Part shown: positions 51,154-61,500 of the stretch, in pieces
Position numbering within the stretch: position 1 is the stretch's first letter
How the letters are laid out: the number at the start of each line of letters is the position of its first letter
Source: Amyelois transitella
Taxonomy: Eukaryota; Arthropoda; Insecta; Lepidoptera; Pyralidae
Length of the DNA: 64,000 nucleotides
Direction: 5' to 3'
Assembly: GCF_032362555.1 (NCBI RefSeq)
Contig: NC_083519.1
Location: 3,055,501 to 3,119,500 of the forward strand
Made by a program: the position numbers and the translations under genes
Notes under the pieces: model-generated
The model's input: only the letters and a program-made list of their open reading frames with translations
The model's database searches: none
Told to the model about the DNA's origin: nothing

Positions 51154-53420
51154 TTAACACTGTGTTCGAAGCGCGTTCGCGTGTGCGTGGGCACCAAGCC
51201 GGCTGGGGTCCTGGCTGGGGTAGTGGTGCCCCGCCGGCGCCGGGGGCGGTGCGCCGGGTCCCATCGGCGGTCCGACCCACGCCGGCCAACCCGGGCCTCC
51301 ATAATGGTGAAGGTTGAAAAAGTCGTTCGTACGATTTGGAGGTGGCTGCATCTGTAATATAACAAAATTATTAATTTTCTTTATCATGTAAAATGACTGC
51401 TGGCGGGCGATGGTCCATACACATGTATTGCATAGTTGCAAGTAGAAATGTTACATCACAAGTGAAGGTACACAGCAAACGGCCAAAAAAATTTTGCTTA
51501 TATTACTTAGTTGGTACGTACGAATTGTACTCCCAATTCAGAAATTCCAAAACGTATGGAAGTAATACATACCTGAGGTGGGAATGAATGCAAGAATGCT
51601 GGCGGTGGAGGCAATGTGCCAGGAAGCCCAGGCACTGGCTCCAACCTGGGAGCCATATCATTATGCTCATTTGCACCTTGTCGACCTGTAAATTAAAATA
51701 TTGTTGTCAGTTTCGAAATCATACTAGTGTTAACAATGATAGATGCAAAAATTATTTCATGTTCCTTAATGAGTAAGGCATCACGCATTCCATCCAGTCC
51801 ACTCAAGATGTTATCCCTCACAGTAAGAGAAGAGAGAGAAAAAGAGTCCCTTTTGTTACAAATAAATAATGAAACGTTGTGTTTTACCTTGCGATTTTCC
51901 CCACTTGATGGTAAGCCTCTTCTCTCCGATCACGAGCCTGTTGAACGTCTTCTCTGCTGCATGTTCCGCTGCACTCCTCGTTGTGTATTGAACGAAGGCA
52001 CATTGAGCTCGAGACACCAGAGTTACGGATCTAGAAAAAAACAACAAATTCTGATTGAACATCATGTGATCTCTGTTTTGGTATTAATGAGCTTAATGAA
52101 GAAACTTATTAAAGGGGGAGCGCACCCAAGATCAGGCCGATACCATCAATTTGTGACAGCTACTGTACTGAGTGGAGTCTGCCTGTGTCAAATTTAATCC
52201 TATATCCACAAGAAACCATGATATAAACGTACAATTAACATGTTTGCCATTATCATAATTTGAAAAGAAGCATTTACCTGATTTCTCCATATTGATAGAA
52301 ATGGCCCCTCAGTTCCTCTTTGTTGATGTTGTCCGGAAGGTTGCCCACATACAGTGTTGTGACCGTGTTGTCTTCAGGTGGAAGTAGTGCCGGCATGGCA
52401 GCCGCTCGACGCATCAACTTCTCGGCTACAGGGTCATTTACGCCATAATATCTGTTTTTGAAAAAAGATTTAAATTAGTGACTCGTACACAAAAAACAAC
52501 TGATAAACAAGGTATTCCTTTGTAAAGAGTAATCTTAAAAATAAGCACAAATAGATGGTTATACTTGCCTGTCCTTGATGTTCTGGTCGGCCAATGGGTC
52601 ATCAGGGTCAGTGGGCTTCTCGTGGCGATATGGACATTCTTCTCCACGACGACATTCTCCTTTCACCCAGAAAGAGCAAACATGTGGTCTATTTCTCTTA
52701 TAATATGGAGCTGTACGAGCCAAACGTGACAACAGATCCGAAGCACCCTTCGATTTCAATGCAGAGTTGCTTGGCTGACTTGCGTCACACTTTGACATCT
52801 GACTGTCCAGATTCTGTATGTAATACTCCTTATTGACTTCGTTTCGTGGTAGATCATCTTGAATTTTGAGAGCAGCGTCTCTAACTTGAATCGGAAGCCC
52901 ATATTCAAGGTCCAAAAGGCATGTTTGGCACACATTCTTCAATTTGGAACAGGTCTGGCAGATTTCCGTTTTCTTGAAGCGCATGCGGGATCCAGGGCAC
53001 CAACGGAATACAGTGAAAGGACGTACACATATTTTACACTCCTTTCCATGTTTTTCCTTGGTCTGAAACGAAAAAGAAGGTGTTAATGCATGTTATATTA
53101 TTTTATCACTATAAGTATAATGTGACAAAAATATGTGTATCAGGTATGTACATATATACCTACATATAAGTAGGTATTAAATTAAATAAACAGAAATAAA
53201 ATGATTACATACCATTCGTACGTATGGGTTATCGCCCAAACACGTCTGACATAATATCGGGAAGTCCTGCAAAGACAAATAATGATTAGTTAGTTTTATG
53301 GTATTTCAAATACATGAATAGGTACATATATAAAAATGTTACTTCTGAATCTTTATGATTACTTACAGAATCTTCCCAATTTTGTCGATTGTAGGTGTTC
53401 GTAGTCTTCGAAACTGCCAT
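51154..53420 (-). CDS. RBM22: RBM22 copy B5 (array unit 5), E245K
   Basis: Coding exons: 53367-53420, 53213-53266, 52569-53062, 52278-52451, 51888-52030, 51573-51685, 51154-51351; 409 aa. T at 52321 (C elsewhere) changes GAA to AAA, so INEEEL reads INKEEL (Glu245 to Lys) at the start of the first RRM helix. This is a charge reversal and the most notable amino-acid change among the B copies. Its spacer has an extra TTCAG near 50201 and shares C at 50452 with unit 6. Confidence 0.93.
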
Positions 53421-55550
53421 CTCAGATAATATAACACCAATATCAGCACCACAGTTAAAGGTGAAAAATATTAAATGATCAACAAATAAACAATGTAGGC
53501 ACCACGTAAGTACGACGACTGACTGAAGCCGAATGACTGACGTGGATCGTGGACAGTGGACTGACTGACGTGACTCAAACGCAGTGAAGTGAACGATTGA
53601 ACGTTACAACATCGATATTTCAACACGTGAAACATCGATTAGTCGACGACACTCGATATTTATCGATTTCCGACGATCATCGATGTATCGATGTAATATG
53701 AATATATTATACATAAATTCATATAAATTCTAGTATTCAATGACCAATGTGTTGGAGAAAGCATTAAAAGAATCAAAGAGTCAGCATGTTCGAAAAGTGC
53801 AAAGAGTTTTATAAATCAGCAGTAGATTGTTTGGTAACATTATCTTATTTTACTTTAAGTAAATACCTACATGTATAAATGTATAAATATTAATATACAT
53901 CGTAACATCGATGATACGGGCACATACAGTTTTTTTTGTCCCGGACACCTAATCTAAATCGTAATGTCGATTGACAAAAAAAAAATGAAGTACCTAGTTA
54001 GATTTTTTTATGTGTTCCCCCCGAAAAAAAATTCAATGATTTAAATGAATGAATGATAAACAATTTTTATGGTTGTTTTATTGATTGCTTACGCCGCAGA
54101 ACACCTTGGATGACGTTCGCAATAACATCAAATCAAATGTCGCATGACATCGATATTATGACTTCGATAATCATCGCGTGTCGATGTTTGGCTATCGATG
54201 CCATCATCGATGTTTTTGCAACACCGATCACCCCTACGTGCACAGACAATGATAATAATAATATTGTAATGTCAGGGAACGCGGTGTTGCCAACTGCTGC
54301 TCTGCATTGCCGTACCACCCACACACATTTGTCAGGTAGAAACTCTGATTGCTGACTCCGTAGGTATCTTTTTTCCGTGGAGATCGTAGAAGGCGACCAA
54401 GGGGGACGGTTAATAAACTTGAGGTTCTTCTTGTAGGCGATGATGGGCTAGCGACCTGTCACTATTTCAATCTCAAGACTGTACCTACGCTCTGTCTACT
54501 CCGCAAGGGATAAAGACGTGATTATATGTATGTAACTAGGTACGCGCACGTTTTATTATTATTATCGTGTGTGGTTCCCGGCACACCACCAGGCAGTTCA
54601 GTCTTCTCGAGACTGTCGATATTTTAAATCATATCCACATGTTAATTATGTAGGTACTTACATATGTATATGCAAAGGTGTAATGAGTCATTACTACACA
54701 CTTCTATGATCTCTCTACTTGTCCAAGTACCTACGGTATAGTCGCCGGGCGGGGGCACTACTTTCTCGATTGACGATTGTTACCTAATATCGTACTGATC
54801 AGGTGACCAACGTGTGAACGCTGTTTGCGTAACGCGCCGAGATGACTCAGATGTGTGCTCAAAAAAACGACAACGTTTCGAGAAATGGCCCCCTACACAT
54901 CGGTGGCCCAACGTGTACAGGGCCCTTTAGACACATTTCATAAAATGTTGATAGATTGTCGGATTTAAATTACCCCAAAAAATTTCTAGAAGTAGATAAA
55001 TACTTACCTATATATAACAGTTGGTTACACACGTTACAATAAAATGTATGTAAATTTTATATATCATATTCCTATTTATTACGTGTCGAATGGACGGAAT
55101 ACTGAGTGTGACCAGCGACACTACCCCATAGGATCAGAAGAATCCAAACTTACAATTGACATTTACAATTTGCTTCTCGTGCAAGAAGCAGGCCGCCAAT
55201 CATATACAAACTATTTTTTAAGTGGTACGTACCTACGTACGTACACCAAGTATGAATCGTACGTAAAGAACTAAGACGAGTGGAGATTTAAAAGGAACAA
55301 AACAATTTAAACGTTAAACTTGTATATTATTCACATACGATACTAATGTATCATTACAAAATATACCTTATTAATTCTATTTTCCTATTTATACACACGC
55401 ATGCTAAGTGTTTAACATTTCTTACAGTCTGGTCCTATTTGGACCTGTGCCTAATCCTACTTGATTATTATCGTACAACTTCTTATTTGCAAACAGCTTT
55501 TATCTACAATCAACAATTCTTAAACATGATCGCAAAGTTTACAATTACAA

Positions 55551-58500
55551 TTAACACTGTGTTCGAAGCGCGTTCGCGTGTGCGTGGGCACCAAGCCGGC
55601 TGGGGTCCTGGCTGGGGTAGTGGTGCCCCGCCGGCGCCGGGGGCGGTGCGCCGGGTCCCATCGGCGGTCCGACCCACGCCGGCCAACCCGGGCCTCCATA
55701 ATGGTGAAGGTTGAAAAAGTCGTTCGTACGATTTGGAGGTGGCTGCATCTGTAATATAACAAAATTATTAATTTTCTTTATCATGTAAAATGACTGCTGG
55801 CGGGCGATGGTCCATACACATGTATTGCATAGTTGCAAGTAGAAATGTTACATCACAAGTGAAGGTACACAGCAAACGACCAAAAAATTTTGCTTATATT
55901 ACTTAGTTGGTACGTACGAATTGTACTCCCAATTCAGAAATTCCAAAACGTATGGAAGTAATACATACCTGAGGTGGGAATGAATGCAAGAATGCTGGCG
56001 GTGGAGGCAATGTGCCAGGAAGCCCAGGCACTGGCTCCAACCTGGGAGCCATATCATTATGCTCATTTGCACCTTGTCGACCTGTAAATTAAAATATTGT
56101 TGTCAGTTTCGAAATCATACTAGTGTTAACAATGATAGATGCAAAAATTATTTCATGTTCCTTAATGAGTAAGGCATCACGCATTCCATCCAGTCCACTC
56201 AAGATGTTATCCCTCACAGTAAGAGAAGAGAGAGAAAAAGAGTCCCTTTTGTTACAAATAAATAATGAAACGTTGTGTTTTACCTTGCGATTTTCCCCAC
56301 TTGATGGTAAGCCTCTTCTCTCCGATCACGAGCCTGTTGAACGTCTTCTCTGCTGCATGTTCCGCTGCACTCCTCGTTGTGTATTGAACGAAGGCACATT
56401 GAGCTCGAGACACCAGAGTTACGGATCTAGAAAAAAACAACAAATTCTGATTGAACATCATGTGATCTCTGTTTTGGTATTAATGAGCTTAATGAAGAAA
56501 CTTATTAAAGGGGGAGCGCACCCAAGATCAGGCCGATACCATCAATTTGTGACAGCTACTGTACTGAGTGGAGTCTGCCTGTGTCAAATTTAATCCTATA
56601 TCCACAAGAAACCATGATATAAACGTACAATTAACATGTTTGCCATTATCATAATTTGAAAAGAAGCATTTACCTGATTTCTCCATATTGATAGAAATGG
56701 CCCCTCAGTTCCTCTTCGTTGATGTTGTCCGGAAGGTTGCCCACATACAGTGTTGTGACCGTGTTGTCTTCAGGTGGAAGTAGTGCCGGCATGGCAGCCG
56801 CTCGACGCATCAACTTCTCGGCTACAGGGTCATTTACGCCATAATATCTGTTTTTGAAAAAAGATTTAAATTAGTGACTCGTACACAAAAAACAACTGAT
56901 AAACAAGGTATTCCTTTGTAAAGAGTAATCTTAAAAATAAGCACAAATAGATGGTTATACTTGCCTGTCCTTGATGTTCTGGTCGGCCAATGGGTCATCA
57001 GGGTCAGTGGGCTTCTCGTGGCGATATGGACATTCTTCTCCACGACGACATTCTCCTTTCACCCAGAAAGAGCAAACATGTGGTCTATTTCTCTTATAAT
57101 ATGGAGCTGTACGAGCCAAACGTGACAACAGATCCGAAGCACCCTTCGATTTCAATGCAGAGTTGCTTGGCTGACTTGCGTCACACTTTGACATCTGACT
57201 GTCCAGATTCTGTATGTAATACTCCTTATTGACTTCGTTTCGTGGTAGATCATCTTGAATTTTGAGAGCAGCGTCTCTAACTTGAATCGGAAGCCCATAT
57301 TCAAGGTCCAAAAGGCATGTTTGGCACACATTCTTCAATTTGGAACAGGTCTGGCAGATTTCCGTTTTCTTGAAGCGCATGCGGGATCCAGGGCACCAAC
57401 GGAATACAGTGAAAGGACGTACACATATTTTACACTCCTTTCCATGTTTTTCCTTGGTCTGAAACGAAAAAGAAGGTGTTAATGCATGTTATATTATTTT
57501 ATCACTATAAGTATAATGTGACAAAAATATGTGTATCAGGTATGTACATATATACCTACATATAAGTAGGTATTAAATTAAATAAACAGAAATAAAGTGA
57601 TTACATATGTGGCTACCAGCATACTTACCATCAAGTACCAACATACTTACCAACAAGCTTACCTTACCGAATAACAAGAACAACAGTTACCTTCACAATA
57701 CCCAAACCTTACCAGGATATAATAGATATAATACATATATATATAAGAGATGAATAAAACAAATCAAGCACTTTAATATCATGCCGACTTCGTTGCCCAG
57801 AAACCAGAAGAAGCTAGTTCTGAAAAGAACTGTTTTGTGAGTGCGTGCACATGGACATGCCACACATCGTGCATCAGCAGTTCTTCCAGGCAGCATCAGC
57901 ATCTTCACACGCCAATTGTTCACACTGCATTATTGTCCATCGGATCTCCGTCCGAAACAACACAACTCAAGAGTTCGACGCGCACACTGCACTTCGCGAG
58001 AGCATCACGAGCGCGACCTCACGCCGCAAGTTCAAATTAACACTGAGGCGGGGAGCAAGCAGCAAGACGGTTTTATACGCAAGCAAGTTTCGCCCAACAA
58101 ACATCGCGTGCACACCGCACGTGGCGCCCTCGGCGCGCCTGCGGCCGCACCGGGCGTCACAGAAACTCAAGCTCGACACGTGTAGCGGAAACGAGACGGA
58201 GCTATCCAGACTCAAGAGACAGCAATGCAAAATTCTCAGAAATCTATGCAAATCAATTTTATTATCCTCAAAAACTTTTCGATAGATTTCTACTTGTAAA
58301 TACAATCACACTATTGGCTATAATTCGATATTTCTGATTTGTTAAAAATAATCTCTCTTCTTCATTGGTAATAATTCCGTATTTATGATTCGTCCTTGCA
58401 TTTTCCTTTGTAAATAGTTTTATATAAATATGTCCAACTTTTGTAAATAAACCATTCCATTCTCACCTTCTGAAACGGAGTATTATTCTGAACTACAAAC

Positions 58501-61500
58501 CCTGGAGAATCTCTCTCTCTCTCCAAATTGGTGACCTCCGACTGAACAACATCAAGAAGAAGAATCCCTGCTCGTCGGCCCAGCGGAAAAATTCCTGAAG
58601 AAAGAAAATTTCAACGCGGAATCTCTGCCCGACTGCAACAAAAGAAGGAATCATCATGGACGCCGAAAAATCTGCCGCAAATGCCGCCGCCGCCGCCGCA
58701 TCGCAGTCCACACAGCCCGATCCAGCCCACGTCCACAACCAGCCCGAAATCGCCAACATATCCCTCGCTCTGCGGATACCACCATTCTGGCGCGACCGAC
58801 CACGTCTATGGTTCTACAGTTTCGAGGCTGCCACCCACGACCAAAGGAAGGGTGAACAGAAGATGGCGCAGATGGTCATCGCTCGTCTCGAAAAGCAAGA
58901 CATAGAGCAAATCAGCGACCTCCTCTACAATCCGCCAGAGACGAACCCATACCAGGCGATCAAAGAGCGTCTCATCACCGCCTATGAAGAATCGGACAGC
59001 CGGCAATTCCAAAAGCTTCTGTCCGAAATGGAGCTAGGCGACCAAAAACCGACCCACCTGCTACGGCGGATGCGCGATCTCGCTCGAGACAGAATTCCCG
59101 ACGCCACACTACGACTCATGTGGACCAACCATCTACCGGCACATATTCGCTCTGTCCTCGCCGTAAGCGAATCGTTCAGCACGACAACCGCATTAGAAGA
59201 GCTTGCCCTACTTGCCGACAAAATGATGGAACAACATCGGGAAATTTCCGCCATCAACATAACCACGTCGTCGCAATTATCATCACAAGCCCAGTCATCA
59301 TCGCAACCGTCAGATACACAATTTCTTATAAATGAATTAAGAAAACTTTCCGTCGAAATCGCCGAACTGAAATCAAGGCCGCCATACAACAACAACAACA
59401 ACAACAATTATCGAAGAAATCGATCCCAGTCCCGGAACCGCAACTATTCTCGTCCCAACTCACGAGATAATTCGCCATCGCCACATTGTTTTTACCACCG
59501 ACGTTTTGGAGCACAAGCGAGAAAATGTACATCGCCCTGTTCCTACATCGAGAAGCCGGAAAACTAGACCGAACGTTGGCCGAGGCGGAACCCAGCGTTC
59601 TCCCATGTACATACCGCCTATTCGTCACAGATAAAAAGACTGGTTTATCTTTCCTGGTGGACACCGGTGCGAACATTTCGGCTATACCTAGGCTAAAAAC
59701 CAGCCTAACTAAGCCGCTACCCTACAAGCTGTATGCCGCCAACAACACCGTCATATCAACATACGGCGAAAAAACACTCGAACTTGATCTCAACCTACGT
59801 CGTCCATACAAGTGGAAATTCATCGTTGCAGACGTATCGAAGCCGATCCTGGGAGCCGATTTTCTCAAACATCATCAACTCATCGTCGATCTCAAAAACA
59901 AAAGACTAATCGACAACGTTACGAGTCTAAAGGTCAACGCCCCTGTTCGAGCAACATCTGTACCTACAATACGCAGTATAGACTCGAATAATTCGTATCA
60001 CGCGATACTCGCCGATTATCCCGGAATTACTCGTCTCACCGCCATGAATATCAACAATAGCAAGATCAACGTTCAACATTACATCGAAACTGAAGGTCAA
60101 CCTGTTCACTGCCGAGCTCGTCCCATACCACCTCATTGCTACGAGAAAGTCAAACAAGAGTTCCAAAACATGATTGAACAAGGACTTTGTCGACCCAGCA
60201 AGAGCCCATGGTCATCACCACTTCACGTCGTACCAAAGAAGAACGGAGACATCAGAGTCTGTGGTGATTATCGCCGTCTCAATGCGATCACCAAACCCGA
60301 CCGCTATCCAGTACCAAGGGTTAAAGACTTCACCTACCAGCTTGCCGGGAAGACCATATTCTCAGTTTTGGATTTAAATCGAGCTTATCAACAACTGATG
60401 GTTCGTGAGGAAGACATCGAGAAGACAGCCATCATCACACCGATGGGACTATTCGAATTCCCACGAATGTGTCCAGGTCTCAAGAACGCAGGCCAAACCT
60501 TCCAACGTTTCATCCACCAAGTACTCAGAGGACAACCTTTCGTCTTTCCATTCATCGACGACGTACTCATAGCATCAGAAAACGAAACCCAGCACCGTGA
60601 ACACCTACGGCAAGTACTCGAACGACTTGAAGAACATGGCATTACCATCAACCCAGCAAAATGTCACTTTGGCCAACCTGAAGTAAAGTTCTTGGGCTAC
60701 ATCGTATCCAAAGATGGTATCAAACCACCAGCTGAAAAGGTAGACATCATCTCAAAGTACCCCAAGCCCAACACTATCGAAGAACTACGGCGTTTTCTCG
60801 GTATGTTGAATTTCTACCGCGATCACATACCTAACGCCGCATCTATCCAAGCACCACTCAATGCACATCTCCACAACGTCAAGAAACGTGACAAAACCGT
60901 CATACAATGGACACAAGAGTCATCGGACGCATTCGAAGCATGTAAAAACAGCATATGCAACGCTGCTTTACTCGCCCACCCGTCCCACGATGCTACTTAC
61001 GCCCTATTTTGCGACGCTTCGGATAAATCAGCTGGCGCCGTGCTACAACAATACATCGACGAAAAATGGCAACCACTTGGCTATTTTTCTAAGAAGTTTT
61101 CCAGCGCACAAACAAAATATTCAACATACGACAGAGAACTACAAGCAATCTACATGGCCGTCAAACACTTCCGAAAAATGTTCGAGGGACGTCCACTGAT
61201 CATCTTCACCGATCACAAACCTCTTACGTTCGCTATGCACAAAATAACGTCGACTACAGAAACGCCACGCCGTACCCGACAACTCCTATTCATCAGCGAG
61301 TTCACAACCGACATACGCCATGTGAGCGGAAAAAACAACATCGTAGCCGATGCCCTAAGTCGCATAGAAGCAGTGTCATTCCCGTCTACAATCAATTACG
61401 AAGAAATTGCAAAAGCCCAACACGAAGACACATCTGTACTCGACTTACAAAAACAAGACAACATCTGTCTCAAGAAAATCATCATTCCCAACACCGACGT

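Noticed and set aside
31651-57600. Array as a pure assembly artefact
   Set aside because: Not excluded, but copy-specific and pairwise-shared variants and a copy-specific LTR element make it less likely; read depth would settle it.
57693-58305. ORFs of up to 146 codons inside the LTRs
   Set aside because: They occur identically in both LTRs, overlap on both strands, and match no retroelement protein.
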